NCBI RefSeq assembly: GCF_017565745.1
Contig: NZ_JAGDYM010000003.1
Location: 62,001 to 126,000 of the forward strand
From: Leucobacter weissii
GTDB lineage: Bacteria; Actinomycetota; Actinomycetes; Actinomycetales; Microbacteriaceae
DNA: 64,000 nucleotides
Reading direction: 5' to 3'
Below are positions 55,365 through 63,538 of this stretch, in pieces. The translations under genes were made by a program, and so were the position numbers. Every line of letters starts with the position of its first letter. Positions within the stretch are counted from its first letter, which is position 1. The notes below the pieces were generated by a model. That model saw nothing but the letters and a program-made list of their open reading frames with translations, was not told the origin of the DNA and ran no database searches.

Positions 55365-58300
55365 ATGCGCAGCACCATAGTCACCGCCGTCGTCGTCGCC
55401 CGCGAGGGCGGCGACTGGCTGGAACAGACGATCGAGGCGCTGAGCCGGCAGACCCGACCGGCCGACCGCATCATCGCCGTCGTCACCGGAGGGAGCGACC
55501 CGACCGCCCAGCAGCTGGTGCGGGGCGGGGCGCAGCGCGTCGTCACCACCAACGGCGCCCTCCCCTTCGGCGCAGCGGTCCGCCTCGGCGTCGCGGCGAT
55601 CCCGGGCCTCGAGGCCGAGCACGACGGCGACCGCGTCGAGGCCGACGGCGGCGAAAGCGGCCGCGGCGACGTCGCCCCCGAGCACGAATGGCTCTGGCTG
55701 CTCAGCGAGGACGCCGCCCCCGAGCCCGAGGCCCTGCAGCGGATCCTCGCCACCGTGCAGCGCGCGCCCTCGGTCGCGGTCGCGGGCCCCAAGCTCGTCG
55801 ACTGGGACCGGCCCGAGCACATCATCGAGCTCGGCCAGAGCCTGACCCGCAGCGGCGAGCGGTGGCTGCTCCGCCGCCAGGAGCTCGACCAGCAGCAGTA
55901 CGACCACCTGCAGGACGTCCTCGGCGTCGGCCCGGTCGGCATGCTCGTGCGTCGCGACGTCTGGGACGAGCTCGGCGGGTTCGACCCCGCGCTGCCCGTC
56001 TTCGACGACGGACTGGATCTCTCCGTGCGCGCCCGTCTCGCCGGATACCGCGTGGTCGTGGCCCCCGGATCCCGGATCCGCTTCGCCCAGAGCGGCATCG
56101 CCGGGCCGCGCATCGACCGCTCCCGCGCGGTCATGCGCACCGCCCACCGCCAGGGGCGCGCCGCCGACCTGCGCCGACGCATCGCCTACGCGCCCGCCAT
56201 CCTCGCGCTCCCCATGTGGCTCGGACTGCCGCTGCTCGGCGTCGCCCGCGTGCTCTGGGCGCTGATCCGCGAGCATCCCGGCCGCATGGTGGGCGAGTTC
56301 GCCGCCGCGCTGGGCGTGTTCTTCACCCCGGCCAGGATCATCGCCTCGCGCCGCAGGATAAAAGCCGTCAACCGGGCCGGCTGGTCCGCCGTGCGGCCGC
56401 TGCGCGTCGACCCGAAATCGGTGCGCACCGCCCGCATGATCGACCGCGAGGCGATCCTCGCCGCCCAGGGGCGGCGGTTCCACGAACTCCACTTCATCTC
56501 CTCAGGCGGGCTCGCCGTGCTCGTCGCCGCAGCGGTGCTCGCAGCGATCCTCTGCTGGTGGGCCTTCGCGCAGACCAGCCTCAGCGGCGGCGGACTCGCC
56601 CCCCTGAGCCCCCTCGGCGAACTCTGGCAGCACACCCGCGCCCAGGGCGGCGTGCCCGCCGACCCCTTCACCTGGGTGCTGGCCGTGCTTGGCACGCTCA
56701 CCTTCTGGAACCCCTCGCACGCGATCGTGCTGCTCTTCATCGCCGCGATCCCGCTCTCCGCGCTCGGCGGCTGGATCTGGGGGGCGCAGCTCACCGAGAG
56801 CAAGGCCGGGCGCGCCCTCGTCGGCCTGGGCTGGGCCGTCAGCCCCGTGCTCCTCGGCTCGCTCGGCGCGGGGCGCGTGACCACGCTCGTGCTCGCGGTG
56901 ACGCTGCCGTGGCTGCTGCTCGCGGCCTCCCGCTGCCGCGAATCGTGGAGCTGGGCCGGCACCGCCTCGCTCCTCGCCGCGGTCGCCCTCGCCAGCGCGC
57001 CCGTGCTCATCCCGGCCGCACTCGTCCTGCTGCTCGCGGGCCTCGTCAGCTCCCTGCACGGCATCGCGCGCGTCCTCACCACCGCCATCGCGCCGCTGAT
57101 CCTCTTCGCGCCGAAGATCGTCCAGGCCATCGGCGGCTCGCCCCTCGACCTGCTGCTCGACCCGGGCATCACTCCCGTGTTCCGGCCCGGCAGCGTGTGG
57201 CAGCTGCTCCTCGGCTTCCCCGAGTTCGGGCTCGAGGGCTGGGCGGGCATCTTCGACGGCCTCGGCCTCGGCGGCGCCCCCGCGACGCTGCTCGTGGGCG
57301 TGCTGCTGCTGCCGATCGTGCTGCTCGCGGCGCTCGGCCTCCTCACCGGCCGGGTGCTCGTCACCGTGCTGAACGCGCTCCTCGGCGGGCTGGGGCTCGC
57401 CACGGCCCTCGGATCCGCGCAACTGAGGCTGCTCAGCGAAGGACCGGAGACGGTGGCCCTGTGGACCGGCTCCGGGCTCGCCCTCTACTGGATCGGGGTG
57501 CTCGGGCTCGCCGCCGTCGGCTGCACCGTGCTGGCGCGCGCCGCGACGCCGCTCGTCGCCGTCGCGCTCACCCTGGCGCTCGTCGCGGTGGCGCCGCTCG
57601 GCGCGCGCCTGCTCTCCGGACAGACCGGCCTCGTGCCGGGCGACGCCCAGATGCCCGCCATCGTGCAGGCGGCCGGCGCCTCCGACCCGGCGCTCCGCAC
57701 CCTCGTCCTCACGGCCGAGAGCGACAGCGCGGTCCGCGCCCGCCTGGTCACCGGAAGCGGATGGCGCCTCGACCAGGTGCGCACCGCCGACCGCACCGCC
57801 GAGGCCACCGCGCAGGACGCGTGGGTCGCCGAACTGGTCGCGGCTCTCGCGAGCACCGGCGCATCCTCCGTCGCGGCGGACGAGCTCGCCGGGCACGGCA
57901 TCGGCTTCGTGCTGCTGGGCGGAGGCGGATCCGACGCGGAGCGCGCGGAGCTCCAGGCCGTGTTCGACCAGAACGCGGCGCTCTCGGGCGCCGGCCAGAC
58001 CGAGCACGGGCTGCTCTGGCGCGTGGACGCGGAGGGCGCCCCCGACGAAGCCGCCGACGAGGGGGACGCCTCCGAGCCCGCCGGCTCGGAGGCAGACGGG
58101 GTCGCCTCCGAGCCCGTGGATCCGGCTGCCGAAGGGAACGCCTCCGCTCCCGTCGAGGGCACCACCTTCAGCGGCTACACCGTCTGGTGGGTGCAGCTCG
58201 CGGTGCTGTTCGGGATGCTCCTGCTCGCCCTGCCCACCGGGGAGGTGGTCGAGCGGCCCGAGCGCCGGCGCCGCGGCAGCAGGACGCCCGTGCTCGAGGA

Positions 58301-58886
58301 GACCGAGTCGGGCGTCGCGGGCGCGGATCCGGGCGCGGCGCCGGACGCGGAGGGCGGTGCGCTGGGTCGTGCGGAGTCCGCTGCGGTGAGTCATGCGGAG
58401 TCCACCGGCGAATCCGCTGATGCCGACGAGCCCGCTGGTGGCGCCGGGCCCGCTGGTGCCGACGGGCCCGCTGGTGGCGCCGGCACGGTCCTTGCCGGCA
58501 CCGCTGCCGGGGTCGACGGTGCTGCCGGGGTCGCCGGGCCCGCGGCGCTCGACGATTCCGCGGATTCTGCGGCGCTCGATGATCCTGCGGATTCTTCCGA
58601 CCCCCATGATGCTGCCGGGTTCGATGATCGTGCCGAGTCCGGTGAACCTGCGCAGGTCCGGGAGGGCGATGATCCGCTCGACCCGGACGGGCACGGCGAT
58701 CCGGTGCCGGACACCGCGGAGGTGCCGGTGGTGGCGGCCGCGGAGCCCGCCGCGCCCGCCGACGAGTCCGCGGCCAGGGACGAGCAGGGGACCCGAGACG
58801 AGGCGGAGCCGCTCGACGCAGCGGACGACGCCTCGGGAGACGTGTCGGACGGAAGCGGTGCGCCGCGTGAGGGGGGTCCGCGATGA
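55365..58886 (+). CDS. Giant GT2 glycosyltransferase with multi-helix membrane domain and acidic tail
   Basis: 1173 residues. GT2 domain 1-280: TIVTAVVVAREGGDWLEQTIEALSRQTRPADRIIAVV, EHEWLWLLSEDAAPEPEALQRI, LLVRRDVWDELGGFDP with DDGLDLSVRARLAGY. A short charged insert lies near residue 90 (EHDGDRVEADGGESGRGD). About 380-790 has a dozen membrane helices; about 790-910 is an extracytoplasmic domain; 930-955 is a last helix (VWWVQLAVLFGMLLLALP). The final 210 residues are acidic, Ala/Gly/Pro-rich and repetitive (PAGGAGPAGADGPAGGAG, LDDSADSAALDDPADSS). Large GT2-membrane fusions beside whiB and a DUF5719 gene are a recurrent actinobacterial arrangement. Likely transfers a sugar to a wall polymer; acceptor unknown. 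Its stop overlaps the next ATG. Confidence 0.82.
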   Translation: MRSTIVTAVVVAREGGDWLEQTIEALSRQTRPADRIIAVVTGGSDPTAQQLVRGGAQRVVTTNGALPFGAAVRLGVAAIPGLEAEHDGDRVEADGGESGRGDVAPEHEWLWLLSEDAAPEPEALQRILATVQRAPSVAVAGPKLVDWDRPEHIIELGQSLTRSGERWLLRRQELDQQQYDHLQDVLGVGPVGMLVRRDVWDELGGFDPALPVFDDGLDLSVRARLAGYRVVVAPGSRIRFAQSGIAGPRIDRSRAVMRTAHRQGRAADLRRRIAYAPAILALPMWLGLPLLGVARVLWALIREHPGRMVGEFAAALGVFFTPARIIASRRRIKAVNRAGWSAVRPLRVDPKSVRTARMIDREAILAAQGRRFHELHFISSGGLAVLVAAAVLAAILCWWAFAQTSLSGGGLAPLSPLGELWQHTRAQGGVPADPFTWVLAVLGTLTFWNPSHAIVLLFIAAIPLSALGGWIWGAQLTESKAGRALVGLGWAVSPVLLGSLGAGRVTTLVLAVTLPWLLLAASRCRESWSWAGTASLLAAVALASAPVLIPAALVLLLAGLVSSLHGIARVLTTAIAPLILFAPKIVQAIGGSPLDLLLDPGITPVFRPGSVWQLLLGFPEFGLEGWAGIFDGLGLGGAPATLLVGVLLLPIVLLAALGLLTGRVLVTVLNALLGGLGLATALGSAQLRLLSEGPETVALWTGSGLALYWIGVLGLAAVGCTVLARAATPLVAVALTLALVAVAPLGARLLSGQTGLVPGDAQMPAIVQAAGASDPALRTLVLTAESDSAVRARLVTGSGWRLDQVRTADRTAEATAQDAWVAELVAALASTGASSVAADELAGHGIGFVLLGGGGSDAERAELQAVFDQNAALSGAGQTEHGLLWRVDAEGAPDEAADEGDASEPAGSEADGVASEPVDPAAEGNASAPVEGTTFSGYTVWWVQLAVLFGMLLLALPTGEVVERPERRRRGSRTPVLEETESGVAGADPGAAPDAEGGALGRAESAAVSHAESTGESADADEPAGGAGPAGADGPAGGAGTVLAGTAAGVDGAAGVAGPAALDDSADSAALDDPADSSDPHDAAGFDDRAESGEPAQVREGDDPLDPDGHGDPVPDTAEVPVVAAAEPAAPADESAARDEQGTRDEAEPLDAADDASGDVSDGSGAPREGGPR

Positions 58887-60277
58887 GCGGGGGAGCGAAC
58901 CGGGTGCTCGTCGGTGGGCTGCGCGCGGCGACGGGTGTGCTGATCATCGCGGCCGCTGCCGCGATGGCGCTGTTCCTGGGCGCGGTCGAGCTTCCGGCCG
59001 TCGAACGCGACCCCGTCGCGATCCAGGTCGACACCCGCCAGAACGCCGAGCAGATACGCGTCTGCGCGGGATCTTTCGCGGAGCTCGGCGCGGACCCGGA
59101 GCGCTCCGGCACGGCGCTCCCGGTCGGGACCGCCGCCGTGGTGCAGGCCGGGTCGGCAGACGAGCAGTTCGAGCTCGAGCGCGAGGAACCGGGCGGCAGC
59201 GCGCCGCAGGTGTTCCGCGCCGCGGCGGACGAGACCTTCGCCGCGGCGCAGCGGCAGGACGTGTCGAGCGACAATCTCCGCGGGCTCACCGCCCTGGCCT
59301 GCGCCGAGCCCCTCAACGAGCAGTGGCTCGTGGGCGGGGCCACGAGCGTGGGGGTGTCGACCACGCTGAACCTCGGCAACCCCTACGATGTCCCGGCCAC
59401 CGTGGAGCTCACCGTCTATGACGAAGAGGGGGAGCTCGATGCGGCGCAGACCAGTGGCGTGCTGGTGCCCGCCCGCGGCGAGCGCGTCGTCTCGCTGAAC
59501 GGCTACGCGCCCGGCCGGGAACGACTCGCCGTGCGCGTCGTGAGCACCGGTGCGGCGGTGACGGCGTCGCTCGGGGTCGGCCAGGTCGACGGGCTCAGCT
59601 CGTTCGCGGTCGATACGGTCACCCGCCAGGCCGAGGCGCAGAACACCCTCGTGGTGCCGGGCATCGTGAATCTCAGCGAGCACGAGCACGGGCCCGGCGA
59701 CGCCGGTGAGCTCGATGCGTTCCCGGTGGTCGTGCGCGCGCTCTCAGCCTCCGGCGAGGCGAAGACCGCTCGCGTGCGCGCGCTCCTCGGCACCGGCGGC
59801 TCCGAGGACCTCGGAACCCTCGAGTTCGACGGCGCGGCGGTCGCGGAGCTGATCGTGCGTCACTGGCCCGAGGAGGCGCACGCCATCGTGATCGAGGCCG
59901 ATGCGCCCATCGTCGGCGGTGTGCTCGCGTCGGCCGATGCCGGCGGCGAGCATGACTACGCCTGGTACGCGCCCGCGCCCGAACTGCCGGAGGAGACCGA
60001 GCACGCCGTCGCGGTCGTCGACGGCGGGAGCCTGGTGATCGCCAACCCCGGGTCGAGCGAGGCCGAGGTGAGGGTCTCGGGGGCGAAGACCGACCCGAGC
60101 GACTACGTCGTGCCCGCGGGAGGCGCCATGGTGGTGCGCGCCCCGGCGGATGCGCGGCTGAGCAGCACGGTCCCCGTCTTCGCCACGGTACGCGTCGCCT
60201 CCCGCTCGGATCTCGCCGCCTACCCGGTGCTCGCCGCAGCCGAGCGGACCACCGCGCTGACCGTGTATCCGCGCTGA
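58883..60277 (+). CDS. DUF5719-like exported/anchored protein
   Basis: 464 residues. The ATG overlaps the preceding stop (ATGA), so it is coupled to the giant GT2. One N-terminal transmembrane segment (LRAATGVLIIAAAAAMALFLGAV, residues 13-35) puts the rest outside. The rest is beta-rich with repeated short motifs (TTLNLGNPYDVPATVELTVYDEEGEL, VVPGIVNLSEHEHG, SLVIANPGSSEAEVRVSG), like two or three Ig-type folds. No catalytic residues evident. The position directly behind the GT2 gene suggests an extracytoplasmic partner of that enzyme. Confidence 0.72.
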   Translation: MSGGANRVLVGGLRAATGVLIIAAAAAMALFLGAVELPAVERDPVAIQVDTRQNAEQIRVCAGSFAELGADPERSGTALPVGTAAVVQAGSADEQFELEREEPGGSAPQVFRAAADETFAAAQRQDVSSDNLRGLTALACAEPLNEQWLVGGATSVGVSTTLNLGNPYDVPATVELTVYDEEGELDAAQTSGVLVPARGERVVSLNGYAPGRERLAVRVVSTGAAVTASLGVGQVDGLSSFAVDTVTRQAEAQNTLVVPGIVNLSEHEHGPGDAGELDAFPVVVRALSASGEAKTARVRALLGTGGSEDLGTLEFDGAAVAELIVRHWPEEAHAIVIEADAPIVGGVLASADAGGEHDYAWYAPAPELPEETEHAVAVVDGGSLVIANPGSSEAEVRVSGAKTDPSDYVVPAGGAMVVRAPADARLSSTVPVFATVRVASRSDLAAYPVLAAAERTTALTVYPR

Positions 60278-60307
60278 ATGCCGGGCTGCTCCGTGCCCGC
60301 GGCAGGG

Positions 60308-60850
60308 TCAGGAGGAGCGATCGGTGAGCAGTCGGTAGTGTGGACCCTCGAGACGTGCGACCGAGACCGCAAGCTCGTTCACCTCGCCGCGCACCTCCTT
60401 CAGCTCGTGGCGCAGCTCTCCCATTTCGCCTTTGAGTTCTGTTCGCAGTTCGCCCATCTCGCCCTTGAGCTCTGTTCGCAGTTCGCCCATCTCGCCCTTG
60501 AGCTCTGTTCGCAGTTCGCCCATCTCGCCCTTGAGCTCTGTTCGCAGCTCGCCCATCTCGCCCTTGAGCTCCGCGCGCAGCTCGCCCATCTCATTCTTCA
60601 GCTCTGCGCGCAGTCCACCCATCTCGCTCTTCAGCTCTGCGCGCAGCCCTCCGACTTCGCCGCTCATCTCGCCATGCAGTCCGAGCATCTCACCGCGCAA
60701 CCCGCTCATCTCGCCGCGCAGCCCGCTCATCTCGCCGCGCAACTCGTTGATCGGTGCGCGCAGCAGGGCGAAACCGGCGATGACGACTCCGAGAAGCGTG
60801 ACGAAGAGCGTGGCCCCCGACACCACGATCGCGATCATCTCGGGGCTCAT
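60308..60850 (-). CDS. Membrane-anchored coiled-coil protein with 11-residue repeats
   Basis: 180 residues from the ATG at 60850, which has GGAGGT 7 nt upstream (60858-60863); in-frame ATGs at 60856 and 60865 are too close to or before that site. The N-terminal helix MIAIVVSGATLFVTLLGVVIAGFALL anchors it. About 40-65 consists of heptads (GLRGEMS). About 70-150 consists of hendecads (GEMGELRTELK) repeated seven times, some identical at the DNA level. The tail is REVNELAVSVARLEGPHYRLLTDRSS-like. No enzymatic motif. Same plan as 7178-7576 but a different repeat period. Function unknown. Confidence 0.7.
   Translation of the reverse strand: MSPEMIAIVVSGATLFVTLLGVVIAGFALLRAPINELRGEMSGLRGEMSGLRGEMLGLHGEMSGEVGGLRAELKSEMGGLRAELKNEMGELRAELKGEMGELRTELKGEMGELRTELKGEMGELRTELKGEMGELRTELKGEMGELRHELKEVRGEVNELAVSVARLEGPHYRLLTDRSS
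60405..60635 (-). repeat. 33-bp tandem repeat encoding hendecads
   Basis: Seven contiguous 33-bp units. Those at 60438-60470, 60471-60503 and 60504-60536 are identical, the fourth differs by one base, and the outer ones diverge. Such identity predicts variable copy number between strains. Confidence 0.88.
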
Positions 60851-61108
60851 GTACATGACCTCCATTCTTCCAGGCGGGTGACGGATTGCCTACCCCTCTA
60901 CTTCAGCAGCGCTCGGCCGTCGACGGGGTCCCAAGCGCAGAACTGTGGAGAAATCGGAGAAGCTCCGTTGCGGTGCAGAATTGTGAGGGGCGAATGTGCG
61001 CGCGAAGCGGAGGCGCGGCCTCGAAGTCGCCACGGAGCGACGACGCACGGCAGGACGACGGCGCCCAACGGATCAGCGGCACCCGACGGTGCGGCGGGGC
61101 ACAGGAGG

Positions 61109-61114
61109 TAGGCT
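61109..61114 (+). promoter_or_regulatory. -10 box (TAGGCT) of leaderless start at 61122
   Basis: TAGGCT, 7-nt spacer, ATG. Confidence 0.65.
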
Positions 61115-61121
61115 GAGCGTC

Positions 61122-61559
61122 ATGGCGAAGCGAGCGGCACGACGGGATCGGCAGGGCGTGGCGGCGAGGCGCCACGGGCGCCGTCCGATCCGCTCGTCCC
61201 TCTCGGGGCCGAGCCTGCCGAACCCGGAGAATCGGATCACCGGCTTCGAGTTCGACGCGCGAGGTGCGCTGACCCTGCTGCAGCAGCATCTCCCCGAAGA
61301 ATTGCACGGCGTGCGCATCGGTTTCTCCTCGGTGCCGCTCGCGATCGGCGAGAGCGGACAACCGTTGTTCTACGCCATCGACCGGGCCAGTCGGAGCATC
61401 CTGCTCTTCCGCATGCCGATCCAGCGGGCGAGGGGCCTGCACGTCGACGACGCCGAGCATCGACGCCTCTTCGTCGGGCACTGCGTCTATCGCGCCGTCT
61501 GCGAATACCTCGGCCGCGAACCCTGGGATCTGCTGCCGGGCTACTTCGACCACTACTGA
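61122..61559 (+). CDS. Zincin-like 'metallopeptidase family' protein lacking the HExxH motif
   Basis: 145 residues. A basic N-terminus (MAKRAARRDRQGVAARRHGRRPIRSSL) leads into a compact domain: FEFDARGALTLLQQHLPEELHGVRIGFSSVPLA, ILLFRMPIQRARGLHVDDAEHRRLFVGHCVYRAVCEYLGREPWDLLPGY. The RHGR...LFRMPIQRA plan resembles the small proteins beside whiB2 in actinobacteria that are annotated as metallopeptidase family (zincin-like). In those a HExxH-like helix stands where this protein has GHCVYRAVCEYLG, so the glutamate and second histidine are missing. It is probably not an active peptidase. The alternative is an unrelated conserved hypothetical protein. Confidence 0.55.
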   Translation: MAKRAARRDRQGVAARRHGRRPIRSSLSGPSLPNPENRITGFEFDARGALTLLQQHLPEELHGVRIGFSSVPLAIGESGQPLFYAIDRASRSILLFRMPIQRARGLHVDDAEHRRLFVGHCVYRAVCEYLGREPWDLLPGYFDHY

Positions 61560-61577
61560 GCGGGTCGTATTGCCGGG

Positions 61578-61621
61578 CGCTGCCGTTTCCGAGGCCGGGC
61601 CGGCACCCGGAAACGGCAGCG
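61578..61621. terminator. Bidirectional terminator between convergent genes
   Basis: CGCTGCCGTTTCCG and its perfect complement (14-bp stem, 16-nt loop) lie between the zincin-like and aquaporin genes. Confidence 0.65.
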
Positions 61622-61645
61622 CGGCAGGGCCCGTCGGGCTCTGCC

Positions 61646-62389
61646 CTACACCTCCAGCGCGCGCGTGCGATCGAACAGCGGCTTGAACAGCCAGCCCGCG
61701 AGTAGTGCGCCGACGATGGGGAAGACCAGGAACGCCCACAGCTGGACGAGCGCCTCGCCGCCGCCGAAGATCGCGCTCGCGATCGAACGGGCCGGGTTGA
61801 CCGAGGTGTTCGACACCGGGATGGAGATGAGGTGGATCAGCGCCAGCGTGAGGCCGATGGCCAGCGGGGCGAAGCCCGCTGCGGCGCGCTTGGAGGTCAC
61901 GCCGATGATGACGAACAGGAACACCGCGGTGAGCGCCACCTCGATGAGCGCCACCGAGAGCAGGTTGTAGCCGCCGGGGGAGGCCTCGTCGTAGCCGTTG
62001 GCGCCGAGCGTGCCCACGTAGCCGCCCGGCTGGCCGACCGCGATGCCGAAGATGAGCGCCGCGCCGAGGGCGCCGCCCACGATCTGCGCGATGATGTAGC
62101 CCGCGGTGTCCTTCCAGGCGAACCGCCCGGCCGCGGCGAGGCCGAGCGTCACCGCGGGGTTGAAGTGTCCGCCCGAGATCGGTCCGAAGGCGTACGCGCC
62201 GACCACCACAGTCAGGCCGAACGCGAGCGCCACGCCCAGGAAGCCGACGTTCACCGGGCTGCCCGGATCGCCGGGGAAGCCCGCGGCGAAGACCGCGGTG
62301 CCGACCCCGCCGAAGACGAGGATGAAGGTGCCGACCGCCTCGGCGATGAGGCGCGCACCGGTGGTGGGGGTCTGCTGGGTTTCGGACAT
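61646..62389 (-). CDS. aqpZ: Aquaporin Z (MIP family water channel)
   Basis: 247 residues from an ATG with AAAGGAT upstream. Six helices, and two NPA motifs in GGHFNPAVTLGLA and SVNPARSIASAIF. The N-terminal block LIAEAVGTFILVFGGVGTAVFAA is typical. The second motif is followed by arginine (NPAR), the selectivity-filter arginine of water channels. An extra loop (AVGQPGGYVGTLGANGYDEASPGGYNLLSVALIE) is as in bacterial AqpZ. Residues point to a water rather than a glycerol channel. Confidence 0.92.
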   Translation of the reverse strand: MSETQQTPTTGARLIAEAVGTFILVFGGVGTAVFAAGFPGDPGSPVNVGFLGVALAFGLTVVVGAYAFGPISGGHFNPAVTLGLAAAGRFAWKDTAGYIIAQIVGGALGAALIFGIAVGQPGGYVGTLGANGYDEASPGGYNLLSVALIEVALTAVFLFVIIGVTSKRAAAGFAPLAIGLTLALIHLISIPVSNTSVNPARSIASAIFGGGEALVQLWAFLVFPIVGALLAGWLFKPLFDRTRALEV

Positions 62390-62654
62390 GAGCGGATCCT
62401 TTCGTCTCACCGCGCGTATCGAACGGCTGTCTGAGGACAGGATATGTTCTTCCGCTCGCGGTGTCGCCACCCTGAACCGCGTGTTTCGCCCGGTTTCACG
62501 CCCGTCCTGCTCCTCACCCTCCCCGCGCCTCGCCCCCAATCCCGCCTCGTCCCGCTCCTCATCCCGCCCCGCCTCCACCCAGCCCCGACCGCCGCCCCCA
62601 TCCCGCCTCGCCCCCGCCCCCATCCGCCCCGCCCGCCCCTTTCGCCCCGTCGAT

Positions 62655-62703
62655 TGGACCCGAAGTGCCCTTTGACACCCCGCGAAAGGGCACTTCGGGT
62701 CCA
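62655..62703. repeat. 49-bp dispersed hairpin element, copy 3
   Basis: Arms identical to copy 1 (TGGACCCGAAGTGCCCTTT and complement) with a different 11-nt loop. Here it lies between divergent genes (aqpZ and mtrA), so it cannot be a terminator for either. Confidence 0.9.
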
Positions 62704-62820
62704 CTCGCCGGGCGACCCCCGCCCGTTCCACCGCCCCGCCCGCCCCGGCGGACGACGGAATCCGCCGCGGGTAACGAGCAAGTAACGAACAAGTAACGGG
62801 CGGAGACCGGGGAACGGGGT

Positions 62821-62826
62821 CATAAT
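62821..62826 (+). promoter_or_regulatory. -10 box (CATAAT) of leaderless mtrA start
   Basis: CATAAT, 6-nt spacer, ATG at 62833. Confidence 0.65.
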
Positions 62827-62832
62827 GGGAGC

Positions 62833-63528
62833 ATGAGCGCACGGATACTGGTCGTGGACGACGACAGGGCGTTGGCCGAGATGCTCGGTATGGTGCTGCA
62901 GAGCGAGGGCTTCCTGGCCGAGCACTCCGCGGACGGCCTCGAGGCCGTCGAGAAGTTCCGCGAGATCCGTCCCGACCTGGTGCTCCTCGATCTCATGCTC
63001 CCCGGCCTCGACGGCATCGAGGTGTGCGCCCGGATCAGGAGCGAGTCCGGCACGCCCATCATCATGCTCACCGCGCGCACCGACACCGTCGACGTGGTGC
63101 GCGGTCTGGAGGCGGGCGCCGACGACTACGTCATGAAGCCGTTCAACCCGGCCGAGCTCATCGCGCGGGTTCGGGCCCGGCTGCGCGAGCCGCAGCAGGA
63201 GGCCGGTGAGACGCTGCGGGTGGGGGACCTCGAGATCGACGTCTCGGCGCACGAGGTGCGACGCGACGATCAGGCGATCTCGCTCACCCCGCTCGAGTTC
63301 GAGCTGCTCGTGATCCTCGCCCGCAAGCCGCAGCAGGTCTTCACCCGCGAGGTGCTGCTGGAGAAGGTGTGGGGATACCAGTACAAGGCCGACACCCGGC
63401 TCGTGAACGTGCACGTCCAGCGGCTGCGCGCCAAGATCGAGCGCGATCCGGACCACCCCGCGATCGTCACGACGGTGCGCGGGGTCGGTTACCGGGCGGG
63501 GAGCACCTCCGCGAGCGAAGCGGAATAG
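62833..63528 (+). CDS. mtrA: Response regulator MtrA
   Basis: 231 residues. Receiver: RILVVDDDRALAEMLGMVLQSEGF, phosphoacceptor Asp53 in DLVLLDLMLPGLDGIEVC, MLTARTDTVDVVRGLEAGADDYVMKPF with the conserved lysine. C-terminal OmpR-type winged helix: LTPLEFELLVILARKPQQVFTREVLLEKVWGYQYKADTRLVNVHVQRLRAKIE. The VWGYQYKADTRLVNVHVQRLRAK block is almost diagnostic of MtrA, which controls cell-wall and division genes in actinobacteria. The kinase gene mtrB follows 10 bp later. Confidence 0.95.
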   Translation: MSARILVVDDDRALAEMLGMVLQSEGFLAEHSADGLEAVEKFREIRPDLVLLDLMLPGLDGIEVCARIRSESGTPIIMLTARTDTVDVVRGLEAGADDYVMKPFNPAELIARVRARLREPQQEAGETLRVGDLEIDVSAHEVRRDDQAISLTPLEFELLVILARKPQQVFTREVLLEKVWGYQYKADTRLVNVHVQRLRAKIERDPDHPAIVTTVRGVGYRAGSTSASEAE

Positions 63529-63538
63529 CCGCCCCGTC

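Larger units (their letters stand above)
62390..62832. other. Divergent intergenic region upstream of mtrA
   Basis: About 440 bp without a gene. The + strand is strongly pyrimidine-rich from about 62495 to 62654, followed by the hairpin copy 3. Then come AAGTAACGAACAAGTAACGGG-like short direct repeats (GAGCAAGTAACGAACAAGTAAC at about 62777-62798, 10-nt period) and the mtrA start. The GTAAC repeats just upstream of the -10 box may be a regulator site. Confidence 0.55.
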
